Assembly (NCBI RefSeq): GCF_018919065.1
Contig: NZ_JAHLQG010000043.1
Location: 124,001-188,000 of the forward strand
DNA: 64,000 bases
Origin: Blautia sp. MSJ-9
GTDB taxonomy: Bacteria; Bacillota; Clostridia; Lachnospirales; Lachnospiraceae
Direction: 5' to 3'
Shown: positions 18,596 to 26,677 of the stretch, piece after piece
Layout: every line of letters starts with the position of its first letter
Numbering within the stretch: the first letter of the stretch is position 1
The notes under the pieces: generated by a model
The model's input: only the letters and a program-made list of their open reading frames with translations
Told to the model about the DNA's origin: nothing
Database searches by the model: none
Translations under genes and position numbers: made by a program

Positions 18596-19774
18596 ATGAA
18601 TACAATTAGTGTAGAAGAACTGGAGAAGATTGATTCTTCTGAGATTACGATCGTGGATGTACGTCCGGCGGATCAGTACAGCAGAGGATCTTTTCCGGGA
18701 GCGGTAAGTATTCCGTTAGATGAATTTGATGAGAAGATGGAGTCCGTTGATAAAGATAAGACAGTGTATGTTCTGTGTCATACCGGGGACAGAAGTCAGG
18801 AATGTGTGGAGAAGTTTGCGGAAGCAGGATATGATGCTGTGAATATTGAGGGCGGATATCGTGCATATCTGAGACTCTCTCTGAGCCGTTTTATGGCGGA
18901 TGATGCAGAGGAGCAGAAGAAGCAGAAGACAAAGGAAATCGAGCATAGCATTATCAAGACTTTCAGAAAGACAATCTGGAGACCTTTTACAAAGGCATTG
19001 AATGAGTATCAGCTGATCCAGGAGGGGGATAAGGTTGCTGTCTGTATTTCAGGTGGTAAAGATTCTATGCTTATGGCAAAGCTGATCCAGGAACTGCAGA
19101 GACATGGAAAGATTCATTTTGAGGCAGTTTTTCTGGTTATGAATCCGGGATACAATGCAGATAACTGGAAGATCATTCAGGAGAATGCGAAGCTTCTGGG
19201 AATTCCGTTGACTGTGTTTGAGAGTGATATTTTTGATACAGTGGCAGAGATTGAGAAGAATCCGTGTTATCTGTGTGCGAGAATGAGACGTGGTTATCTT
19301 TATTCTCATGCGAAAGAGCTGGGATGTAATAAGATTGCGCTGGGCCATCATTTCGATGATGTGATTGAGACGATTCTGATGGGTATGCTGTACAGCGGTA
19401 AGGTGGAGACTATGATGCCGAAGCTGCACAGCCAGAACTTCGAGGGAATGGAACTGATCCGTCCGATGTATCTGATCAAGGAGTCTGCAATCAAGGCATG
19501 GAGAGATACCAACGGATTGCATTTCATTCAGTGTGCATGCCGTTTCACTGAGAATTGTGTAAGCTGTGGTGGCGGCCGTGGTTCCAAGCGTGACGAGATG
19601 AAAGAACTGGTTGCGCAGTTCAGAAATACCAGCAGTGTGATCGAGACAAATATCTTTAACAGTGTGAGGGATATTAATCTTCGTACGGTTATGGGATATC
19701 ACAAAGATGGAGAATATTATAACTTCCTGGATGACTATGATCAGCGCGGAAATAAGGGCGTTGATAAAGAGTGA
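18596..19774 (+). CDS. Rhodanese domain fused to TtcA/TtuA-like PP-loop ATPase
   Basis: This 392-residue protein joins an N-terminal rhodanese domain (about 1-100) with active-site loop VLCHTGDRS (C61) to a PP-loop adenylating domain with SGGKDS at about 151-156. The second domain has CYLCARMRRGYLY, the GHHFDDVIETILMGMLYSGK motif and a late Cys cluster (CACRFTENCVSCGGG). TtcA/TtuA enzymes thiolate tRNA with an Fe-S cluster. Here the rhodanese could hand persulfide sulfur straight to the tRNA-modifying domain. AAAGGCAGG precedes the start. The target base is not determinable. LarE, also a PP-loop enzyme, was considered because of the nearby lar genes, but the motifs fit TtcA better. Confidence 0.8.
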   Translation: MNTISVEELEKIDSSEITIVDVRPADQYSRGSFPGAVSIPLDEFDEKMESVDKDKTVYVLCHTGDRSQECVEKFAEAGYDAVNIEGGYRAYLRLSLSRFMADDAEEQKKQKTKEIEHSIIKTFRKTIWRPFTKALNEYQLIQEGDKVAVCISGGKDSMLMAKLIQELQRHGKIHFEAVFLVMNPGYNADNWKIIQENAKLLGIPLTVFESDIFDTVAEIEKNPCYLCARMRRGYLYSHAKELGCNKIALGHHFDDVIETILMGMLYSGKVETMMPKLHSQNFEGMELIRPMYLIKESAIKAWRDTNGLHFIQCACRFTENCVSCGGGRGSKRDEMKELVAQFRNTSSVIETNIFNSVRDINLRTVMGYHKDGEYYNFLDDYDQRGNKGVDKE

Positions 19775-19907
19775 TAATATCTGCGTTTTGAAGCAGCTTT
19801 TTGGGAAAAATTCTGATAAGAGATGAAATGCTCATAGGATTTTTCGGGATGAAAATAAGTAGTTTGCAAAGCAGATAGTCTTATTACCTGAAATACTGGA
19901 ATGAATA

Positions 19908-20465
19908 ATGAGACATACAGGAAAGGACAAAAGAGAGATGACAGCAAAATATGCATTTAAGCAGTCTATCCCGATCATGGCGGGATATATCGTGCTTGGC
20001 ATGGGATTTGGTGTTCTTCTGGAATCAAAAGGGTATGGTGTGCTCTGGGCGATTGCCATGAGTGTGTTTATTTATGCGGGATCTATGCAGTATGTTGCCA
20101 TAGATCTGATCACAGGCGGGGCGTCTATGATCGCGACTGCACTGATAACACTGATGGTGAACGCCAGACACCTGTTTTATGGAATCTCCATGCTGGATAA
20201 ATATAAGAACACGGGAAAGTATAAACCATATCTGATTTTTTCACTGACAGATGAGACGTATTCGCTGGTGTGCAGCGGGGAAATTCCTGAGGGAGTTGAT
20301 AAGAATAAATATTATTTTCTGGTATCCTTATTTGATCAGTTTTACTGGGTACTGGGAAGCGTGTTGGGTTCTGTACTGGGAAGTGTGCTGAACTTTAATA
20401 CAGCCGGAATTGACTTTTCTATGACTGCGCTGTCTTTGGCGGAAATAAGAAGAGGCCGGCGGTAA
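19908..20465 (+). pseudogene. azlC: Truncated azlC (branched-chain amino acid exporter)
   Basis: The 185-residue frame starts like AzlC (FKQSIPIMAGYIVLGMGFGV, MQYVAIDLITGG, LMVNARHLFYGISML) and is normal as far as NFNTAGIDFSMTAL at about residue 176. AzlC proteins are about 230-240 residues, so the last membrane helices are missing. The final residues (SLAEIRRGRR) are azlD sequence read in the wrong frame. An internal deletion has therefore removed the end of azlC and the start of azlD. The start may be 19908 or 19938; neither has a strong ribosome site. Confidence 0.8.
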
Positions 20466-20680
20466 TTGACTATCTGGCAGATGTACTGCCTTATGCGATC
20501 ATGGGAATGCTGGTGGTTTACTGTCTGAAAAATGTGAGCCTGATCACAGCGCCTCATGGACTGCCGGAGCTGATCGCGTGTGTGCTGGTTGTTTTGCTGC
20601 ATTTATGGAAAAGAAATACTCTGCTTAGTATTATAGCGGGAACTGTTGCTTATATGTTTTTGATACAGGTGGTATTTTGA
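20435..20680 (+). pseudogene. azlD: 5'-truncated azlD remnant
   Basis: In the frame offset from azlC, 20435-20680 encodes FGGNKKRPAVIDYLADVLPY, IMGMLVVYCLKNVSL and LHLWKRNTLLSIIAG, the last 80 or so residues of an AzlD-type small permease subunit. No start codon or ribosome site belongs to this frame. AzlD is normally about 105-110 residues, so roughly 25-30 N-terminal residues are lost. It overlaps the truncated azlC frame by 31 bp. Confidence 0.8.
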
Positions 20681-20800
20681 GATTGTTTTTGAGCAGAGAA
20701 GGATAAATTGACGGCTGCAAAGTAGATATTCGGTTATGAATAAGTCGTCAGAATGACAGTTTTAATGTTTCGATTTGGAGATACAGACCAGGAGGAACTT

Positions 20801-21577
20801 ATGACATTACAGGAGATTCTTGAAAGTGTAAAAAGCGGTTCGGTATCTGTGGAAGAAGCAGAGAGAATCCTTAAGAAAGAAAGCTATGAAGAAATGGGAT
20901 ATGCGAAACTGGATACAAGCCGCAAGGCAAGAACCGGATTCGCGGAGGTGATCTACTGCAGCAATAAGGCAGATGAGCATCTTCTGAACATTTTTGAAAG
21001 ATTATACAGAGAAGATGGAGAGGTCTTCGGAACCAGAGCTTCCCAACATCAGTATGAACTGGTGAGAGAGAAGTTCCCGGAAGTGGAATATGATCCGATC
21101 TCACGCATTTTAAAGATAGAGAAAAAAGATAAGAAGCGCATCGGAAAGATTGCAGTCTGCTCTGCGGGAACAGCAGATATTCCGGTTGCAGAGGAAGCTG
21201 CACAGACAGCGGAATATTTTGGGACAAATGTAGAACGTATTTATGATGTGGGAGTCAGCGGAATGCATCGCTTATTTTCCCGGCTGGAGACGATCCAGAG
21301 TGCGAACTGCGTAGTTGCAGTTGCAGGCATGGAGGGAGCTCTTGCCAGTGTTATGGGCGGTCTGGTGAGCAGACCGGTGATTGCAGTGCCGACATCTGTA
21401 GGATATGGAGCAAGTATGCACGGACTTTCCGCACTTCTTACCATGATCAATTCCTGCGCAAATGGAATTGCAGTGGTGAATATTGATAATGGCTATGGTG
21501 CCGGTTATCTGGCAACACAAATTAACCGTCTGGCAGCCGGGGCAGATGAGAAGGGAAATCTTCCAACAGAAAAATAG
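20801..21577 (+). CDS. larB: Pyridinium-3,5-biscarboxylic acid mononucleotide synthase
   Basis: This 258-residue enzyme makes the first intermediate of the nickel-pincer nucleotide cofactor by carboxylating and hydrolysing nicotinic acid adenine dinucleotide. The PurE-like C-terminal domain is clear (KIAVCSAGTADIPVAEEAAQTAE, VAGMEGALASVMGGLV, PVIAVPTSVGYG). The N-terminal region MTLQEILESVKSGSVSVEEA is usual for LarB. An AGGAGG seven bases upstream fixes the start at 20801. larC follows 147 bp downstream. No larE or larA lies in this window. Confidence 0.92.
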   Translation: MTLQEILESVKSGSVSVEEAERILKKESYEEMGYAKLDTSRKARTGFAEVIYCSNKADEHLLNIFERLYREDGEVFGTRASQHQYELVREKFPEVEYDPISRILKIEKKDKKRIGKIAVCSAGTADIPVAEEAAQTAEYFGTNVERIYDVGVSGMHRLFSRLETIQSANCVVAVAGMEGALASVMGGLVSRPVIAVPTSVGYGASMHGLSALLTMINSCANGIAVVNIDNGYGAGYLATQINRLAAGADEKGNLPTEK

Positions 21578-21724
21578 CTACATGGACTTTTAACATATGT
21601 AATTACAATTGTGGATAAACGAGAGGATTAGTTGTTTTAAGAGCATTGTAGCAGAATCAAAAATAAGCAAATGTTACTGAGATGAAAGTAAACAGTAACA
21701 GAGAAACTGGAGGAACTTATAATT

Positions 21725-23278
21725 ATGGGAAAAACATTATATCTGGAATGTTACTCCGGAATCAGCGGCGATATGACAGTAGCCGCACTTCTTGATCTGG
21801 GCGCTGACCAGAGAGTTCTTGACAATGTGCTGAAAAGTCTTCCGGTGTCAGGATTCCAGACTAAGGTCAGCAGAGTCGTGAAATCAGGAATAGATGCCTG
21901 CGATTTCGATGTTGTGCTGGACAAAGAGCATGAGAATCATGACCATGATATGGAGTATCTGCACGGCCATCACCATGAATCTGGTGAACATCATCATGAT
22001 CATTCTGGAAATGTTCATGGACATGTCCATGAAGAAACAGCTGAACGTATTCACGATGATACGCACACAGTTCATGAACATAGATGTGATGTAGAACAGG
22101 CATATGATACAGCACATGGTCATGTGCATAGTCATGCCGCAGAACACTCACATGATCATACGCATGAGGAAACTGAACTGAATACACATGAACATACTCA
22201 CAGTCATAATACAGAATCCGCGCACGGTCATCACCATCATGAGCACCGTGGCATGAAAGAGATCACTCATATCATTGAACATGGCGCAATGACAGAGAAT
22301 GCAAAGAAAATCGCATTAAGAATCTTTGCAATTCTTGCGGAAGCGGAGAGCAAAGCTCACAATGTGCCGGCAGATCAGGTACATTTCCACGAGGTCGGAG
22401 CAGTAGACTCCATCGTAGATATCGTATCTGTGGCAGTCTGCCTGGATAATCTGGACATTACAGATGTAATCGTTCCTATCCTCTGTGAGGGACGCGGAAC
22501 TGTCCGTTGCCAGCATGGAATCCTGCCAATTCCGGTTCCGGCAGTTGCGAATGTGGTAAGCGCAAACCATTTACACCTGAAAATGACAGAAGTAGAAGGG
22601 GAACTTGTAACTCCTACAGGTGCGGCAATCGTAGCAGCAGTGAAAACGAAAGATAAACTTCCGAAAGATTTTGAGATCCGGAAGATTGGAATCGGCGCAG
22701 GTAAACGCCAGTATGAGTGTCCGGGAATCCTAAGGGCAATGATTATCTCACAGAGCGCAGAAACAGATGAAGCAAAGGCTCAGACAGAAGAATTCAAACA
22801 CCCGGAAATCGGAAATAATCCGAAAGCTGAAAATCAGGAAACCAAAGATACGATTATCAAGATGGAGACAAACATTGATGACTGCAGTGGAGAAGTTCTG
22901 GGATTTGTCATGGAGCGTCTAATGAAAGCCGGTGCCAGAGATGTGCATTATGTGCCTGTTTTTATGAAAAAGAACAGACCTGCATGGGTTCTGAATGTGA
23001 TCTGTAAGGAAGAAGATATGGAAACGCTTCAGAATATTATTTTTGAAGAAACTACTACGATTGGAATTCGTTATAGCAGAATGGAACGTACGATTCTTCC
23101 CAGAGAAACGAGAACCCTTCCGACTCCATGGGGAGAAGTTCTGGCAAAGGTATGCACTTTGAATGGAAAAGAGCAGCTTTATCCGGAATATGAGAGCGTT
23201 GCACAGTTGAGCAGAGAAAAAGAGATCCCGTTTACAGAAATTTATCGTTATATTGTTTTGGCAAATAAAGAAAAATAA
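21725..23278 (+). CDS. larC: Nickel-pincer cofactor nickel chelatase, His-rich
   Basis: This 517-residue protein inserts nickel into the pyridinium bis-thiocarboxylate mononucleotide. The N-terminus YLECYSGISGDMTVAALLDLG is diagnostic. A histidine-rich insert (about residues 69-175, with roughly 35 His) probably stores or passes nickel. The core resumes with VHFHEVGAVDSIVDIV, and the C-terminal LarC2 part has METNIDDCSGEVLGFVMERL. Both halves lie in one uninterrupted frame, whereas Lactobacillus plantarum needs a programmed frameshift. The start follows GGAGGAAC. It is probably cotranscribed with larB. Confidence 0.93.
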   Translation: MGKTLYLECYSGISGDMTVAALLDLGADQRVLDNVLKSLPVSGFQTKVSRVVKSGIDACDFDVVLDKEHENHDHDMEYLHGHHHESGEHHHDHSGNVHGHVHEETAERIHDDTHTVHEHRCDVEQAYDTAHGHVHSHAAEHSHDHTHEETELNTHEHTHSHNTESAHGHHHHEHRGMKEITHIIEHGAMTENAKKIALRIFAILAEAESKAHNVPADQVHFHEVGAVDSIVDIVSVAVCLDNLDITDVIVPILCEGRGTVRCQHGILPIPVPAVANVVSANHLHLKMTEVEGELVTPTGAAIVAAVKTKDKLPKDFEIRKIGIGAGKRQYECPGILRAMIISQSAETDEAKAQTEEFKHPEIGNNPKAENQETKDTIIKMETNIDDCSGEVLGFVMERLMKAGARDVHYVPVFMKKNRPAWVLNVICKEEDMETLQNIIFEETTTIGIRYSRMERTILPRETRTLPTPWGEVLAKVCTLNGKEQLYPEYESVAQLSREKEIPFTEIYRYIVLANKEK

Positions 23279-23294
23279 TAACTTTCATATGTGA

Positions 23295-23344
23295 ACCCTT
23301 TGGTTTCCCTGAGAGTACTCCACGCGAAACCAAAGGGTACTTTT
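23295..23344 (+). terminator. Strong terminator after larC
   Basis: The 13-bp perfect stem ACCCTTTGGTTTC/GAAACCAAAGGGT (23295-23307 with 23326-23338) is followed by TTTT. It separates the lar genes from the LytTR cluster. Confidence 0.85.
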
Positions 23345-23347
23345 GTC

Positions 23348-23376
23348 TTGAAATAGAGTTGTAAGAGCTGTATACT
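23348..23376 (+). promoter_or_regulatory. Sigma-A promoter of the LytTR two-component genes
   Basis: TTGAAA (23348-23353), a 17-bp spacer and TATACT (23371-23376) lie just past the larC terminator. The start codon is 26 bp downstream of the -10 box. Confidence 0.65.
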
Positions 23377-23402
23377 GCATGTAGTATGAAGGGAGAAAAG
23401 GA

Positions 23403-24125
23403 ATGTTTTGCATTGGCATTTGCGATGATGATGAGGGTCTCTGCGGGGAACTGGAAAAAATGCTTTATGATTATGGAAAAGAGCATAAAATTCAGATGAA
23501 TATTGATATCTGGTATCAGGGAGAAAGCCTGTGCCGGTTCCTGAGAGAAAACAAGAAGATTCTTGATGTGTTATTTCTGGATATAGAATTACTGACAACA
23601 AATGGAATTGAAGTGGGACGTTTTATAAGAGAAGAACAGGAAAACATGGAAACTGCAATTGTTTACATTTCAGCGAACAGCAGTTATGCGATGGATCTAT
23701 TTCGTGTACAGCCTACAGATTTTCTGATCAAACCTTTAGACAAAATAAAAGTTGGGAATGTCATGAACAGGATTCAGAAAATTTCGGAAGTCAGAAAAGG
23801 TATTTTCGAGTACTTTGGCAGTGGATATTATTTCAAGGTGCTGTATAAAGATATTCTGTATTTCAGCAGTCAGAATAAAAAAGTGTATCTGGTTTTAAAA
23901 GACGGACAGAAAGAATTTAATGGCAAACTGAAAGAAATAGCAAAGAAAATTCCGGGAAATTTCATTCAGATTCATCAGTCGTATCTGATCAATTTTGATT
24001 ATATCGAAGAATGTTCTTATGAATCTGTGAAAATGAAAAACGGAGATACAATTCCAATCAGCCAGCCATATCGGAAATCAGTGAGAAAGCAACTGGCGGA
24101 ACGTGTGTGGAGGGACAGAGAGTAA
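23403..24125 (+). CDS. LytTR-family response regulator (AgrA-like)
   Basis: This 240-residue cytoplasmic regulator has a receiver domain (about 1-120) with the acidic pair in CDDD and phosphoacceptor D60 in VLFLDIEL, plus KPLDK with the conserved lysine. A LytTR DNA-binding domain follows at about 135-236 (YKDILYFSSQNKKVYLV, IQIHQSYLINFDYIEE). GGGAGAAAAGG precedes the start. The next gene, a sensor kinase, begins directly after its stop codon. LytTR regulators bind direct repeats two helical turns apart, and such a repeat lies upstream of the secreted-protein gene at 25676. Confidence 0.92.
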   Translation: MFCIGICDDDEGLCGELEKMLYDYGKEHKIQMNIDIWYQGESLCRFLRENKKILDVLFLDIELLTTNGIEVGRFIREEQENMETAIVYISANSSYAMDLFRVQPTDFLIKPLDKIKVGNVMNRIQKISEVRKGIFEYFGSGYYFKVLYKDILYFSSQNKKVYLVLKDGQKEFNGKLKEIAKKIPGNFIQIHQSYLINFDYIEECSYESVKMKNGDTIPISQPYRKSVRKQLAERVWRDRE

Positions 24126-25367
24126 ATGTTTGCGTTGATAACTACATTAAGCACGAATCTTTTGCGTACATATATAATCTATCGCTTTATGAGGTTGTTC
24201 TTTTGGACAGATATTGAGGAAAAGAAAAAAGAAAGAGCCTGTTATGTATTGTTTTTTGTTTTGACAGCAGTGGTATATCTGATATTTTGTTCGCCGGGTA
24301 TGAGTGTGATAACAAATATAGTGCTGATTTTTTTGATTACAGTGTGTTATGAAGGAGCATTGAAAAAGAAAATATTTGTGACACTACTTGTATATGGAAC
24401 TAATATGGGATGTGATTTAGTAGCTGTTCATTTACTGACAGATTATTCAATAACAGGGAAAGTCGGTGAATGTGCTGCGTATATAACTGTACTATTATTG
24501 CTGATTTGCGATGTTATTTCAGAAAAAATCTTGATTAAGAATAAAGGAGAAGATAAAACTCCGCATGGGATGATACTGGCGGTTATTTCAGCACTTTGTC
24601 TGGCAGAATTGCTTATTGTTGAACAGGAACTAAAAAATCGTATCCTGCTGGTGTTATTTGGATGTTGTGTTTTGGCAGTTGTATTATTGATTTTCTATTT
24701 ATATGATGTTCTGATAAGTGCGTATAAGAAACTGGAAGAACAATCTCTTATGGAAAAACAAATGCTCATTTATTCTCACCAGTTGGATGTGTTGATGCAA
24801 TCGGAAGAGAAAGTAAAAGCTCTACGCCATGATATGAAAAATCATCTGGGAGAACTTGCACTTATGGCTGGAAATCAGAATAATGAAGAAATTCGGAAAT
24901 ATATACAGGACATGGGGGAGTATATGCAGAACCAGTCTGAACTGGTCAGCTGTGGGAATAAGAATCTTGACAGTTTGCTGAATTATCTTCTGGGACAGGC
25001 AAAAAAGAAACTGAATCATGTAGAGTATGAGGTACGGGTACCATCTGATTTGTGTATATCAGCATTTGATCTGAATGTGATTTTGGGAAACCTGACAGAG
25101 AACGCAATAGAAGCAGCAGAACAGACGAAAGATAAATGGATGTCAGTGGATATATACTATGAAAAGGGCATGCTTTCCATGGAAATAAAAAACAGCTTTC
25201 AACATGAATTGGCTGTAGAGAAAAATAAATTATTGTCAACGAAGGAAGAAAAAGGACATGGCATTGGTCTTGCAAATGTCAGGAAGATGGTAGAGAAATA
25301 TCAGGGATTTATGGATGTTTCGAATACAAATCAGATTTTTACTGTAAAGGTAATGCTGTACTTATAA
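24126..25367 (+). CDS. GHKL sensor histidine kinase (AgrC-like)
   Basis: This 413-residue membrane kinase has an N-terminal half of about six hydrophobic helices (residues roughly 1-195) and a short linker. It then has the phosphoacceptor motif LRHDMKNHLGE (His about 235) and the GHKL ATPase domain (NVILGNLTENAIEAAEQ; GHGIGLANVRKMVEKY). The layout matches peptide-sensing AgrC-type kinases. No AgrB, AgrD or other signal-peptide gene is evident nearby, so the signal is unknown. It starts one base after the regulator's stop codon, so translation is probably coupled. A terminator follows. Confidence 0.9.
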   Translation: MFALITTLSTNLLRTYIIYRFMRLFFWTDIEEKKKERACYVLFFVLTAVVYLIFCSPGMSVITNIVLIFLITVCYEGALKKKIFVTLLVYGTNMGCDLVAVHLLTDYSITGKVGECAAYITVLLLLICDVISEKILIKNKGEDKTPHGMILAVISALCLAELLIVEQELKNRILLVLFGCCVLAVVLLIFYLYDVLISAYKKLEEQSLMEKQMLIYSHQLDVLMQSEEKVKALRHDMKNHLGELALMAGNQNNEEIRKYIQDMGEYMQNQSELVSCGNKNLDSLLNYLLGQAKKKLNHVEYEVRVPSDLCISAFDLNVILGNLTENAIEAAEQTKDKWMSVDIYYEKGMLSMEIKNSFQHELAVEKNKLLSTKEEKGHGIGLANVRKMVEKYQGFMDVSNTNQIFTVKVMLYL

Positions 25368-25384
25368 ATTATGTAGAATCTATG

Positions 25385-25424
25385 AAAGATAGTGTAGTGG
25401 TAGGACTGCGCTGTCTTTTATTTT
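25385..25424 (+). terminator. Terminator after the sensor kinase gene
   Basis: A 10-bp stem with two G-U pairs (25385-25394 with 25409-25418) is followed by TTTATTTT. It separates the two-component genes from the transporter genes. Confidence 0.6.
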
Positions 25425-25448
25425 GCAGAAAATTAGTCAAGAGGGAAA

Positions 25449-25563
25449 ATATTGTGAAAGAAAACCTTATAAAAAACCACAATATGTTCTGAAAAAACGA
25501 ATTTCGCCAATTTATATATGAATTTCGCCGTTTCAGAAAATTTTGCGATAAATATGTTATTAT
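25449..25563 (+). promoter_or_regulatory. Probable LytTR-controlled promoter with direct repeats
   Basis: GAATTTCGCC occurs twice, at 25499-25508 and 25520-25529, exactly 21 bp from start to start, which is the two-turn spacing known for LytTR regulators. A possible -10 box TATTAT (25558-25563) lies downstream with no recognisable -35 box, as expected for an activator-dependent promoter. An inverted repeat ATATTGTG/CACAATAT (25449-25456 with 25478-25485) lies upstream. Binding by the neighbouring regulator is inferred. Confidence 0.55.
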
Positions 25564-25621
25564 TCAAATACAAGGTAAGAAGAAATGAATATATCTGGAA
25601 CTGTAACACCGTAAGGAAGCA

Positions 25622-25662
25622 AAAAATGAGTTGTACAGAAAAGCCCTGTACAACTCATTTTT
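25622..25662 (+). promoter_or_regulatory. Perfect 17-bp hairpin abutting the ribosome site
   Basis: Residues 25622-25638 and 25646-25662 are perfectly complementary (arms AAAAATGAGTTGTACAG and its reverse complement) around a 7-nt loop. The 3' arm ends in five T, and AGGAGG follows two bases later. It looks like an intrinsic terminator placed between promoter and gene, that is, an attenuator. It also contains a 12-codon frame (MSCTEKPCTTHF, 25626-25664) with no clear ribosome site. Confidence 0.65.
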
Positions 25663-25675
25663 AGGAGGAATAGAT

Positions 25676-26677
25676 ATGAGAAAAAAAATACTATTAACGA
25701 TGATGTTGCTGACAGTTTGTGCTAGTGGAACTAATTCTATATTTGCAACTGAAAATGTGGAAAAAAACGAGATTGAAGTGTATGAAATATCACTTAAAAA
25801 ATTTGATTACAATAAGGTTTGTGAGTGGTTATTGGAAAAAGAACCACAGGAATGTAATATAATATCTCAGAAAAATGGAAGCCTTATTATAGAGTCAGAA
25901 GAAAGCAGTGTTTATGTTAATGAAGGGACGATAGAATATAAAAAAGATGATATGACATCAGATATAGAAACACTGTGTTTTTATTATATTTTACCTGGAT
26001 TAATAGACATAAATGAGTTTGTGAACGCTGATTCAGTAGAGATGGTAGATGACAGCGAAGATGAGAGAATAAAAAATCAAATAGAACATATCTGTGAATT
26101 TAAAGAAAATGAAACACTTCAGTTAATCCGTTCCTGTAAACTGAGCAAAGAGACTCTGGTGGAAGTATCAGAAAAATTGAAACAGTATGGTGAAGAAAAT
26201 ATAGATACATCTGCCTGGAACGCTGAAGAATATACAGGGTTGGAATATGAAATTTTAAAAGATGGAATTCCGGTTATGGGATCAGAAGAACCGACACAAG
26301 GATATTATCTGGACATACAACAGGCAATTCCGGCATATGTCAGAGTTTTAATGGGAGATGGAAAGTTAATAGGCGTTAGTATTCAGGAGATGTTTGAAGA
26401 GAAAAGTGTATATAGTACTCCGATTCTGTCGTCAGAAGAAGCTCTTGGGATATTACAGAAAGAAGATGAGGAAATAATTTCAGATAAAACCGGAGAAATT
26501 GAAGAAATAAAACTTGAGTATGTAATGATTCCGGATTGGACAACAGAAATTTCAAAACCAATAGAATTAAGACCATACTGGTGCATTATTAAAAATGTTG
26601 AGGAAGATGGTGAACAGTACACTACAGCCGATAGAATTAATGCTATAACAGGTGGAGATTTGTCATATGGCGAATAG
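25676..26677 (+). CDS. Secreted protein of unknown function in the LytTR/ABC cluster
   Basis: This 333-residue protein has a signal peptide (MRKKILLTMMLLTVCASGTNSIFATE, predicted cleavage near residue 25). The mature part is acidic with no membrane helix. Its end (LRPYWCIIKN, then TTADRINAITGGDLSYG) resembles the closing strand of PepSY- or YycI-like periplasmic domains, but this is weak. AGGAGG fixes the start at 25676; an upstream in-frame TTG lies inside a hairpin. The next gene overlaps it by 11 bp. It may sense or bind an extracellular ligand for the transporter or kinase; I do not know the family. Confidence 0.7.
   Translation: MRKKILLTMMLLTVCASGTNSIFATENVEKNEIEVYEISLKKFDYNKVCEWLLEKEPQECNIISQKNGSLIIESEESSVYVNEGTIEYKKDDMTSDIETLCFYYILPGLIDINEFVNADSVEMVDDSEDERIKNQIEHICEFKENETLQLIRSCKLSKETLVEVSEKLKQYGEENIDTSAWNAEEYTGLEYEILKDGIPVMGSEEPTQGYYLDIQQAIPAYVRVLMGDGKLIGVSIQEMFEEKSVYSTPILSSEEALGILQKEDEEIISDKTGEIEEIKLEYVMIPDWTTEISKPIELRPYWCIIKNVEEDGEQYTTADRINAITGGDLSYGE

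Noticed and set aside
18596-19774. Assignment of the PP-loop protein as LarE, because of nearby larB and larC
   Set aside because: The GHHFDDVIETILMGMLY and Cys-cluster motifs and the rhodanese domain fit TtcA/TtuA rather than LarE.
21725-23278. The His-rich region of larC as a repeat expansion or CRISPR-like array
   Set aside because: The repeat units are irregular, remain in frame and match known His-rich LarC inserts.
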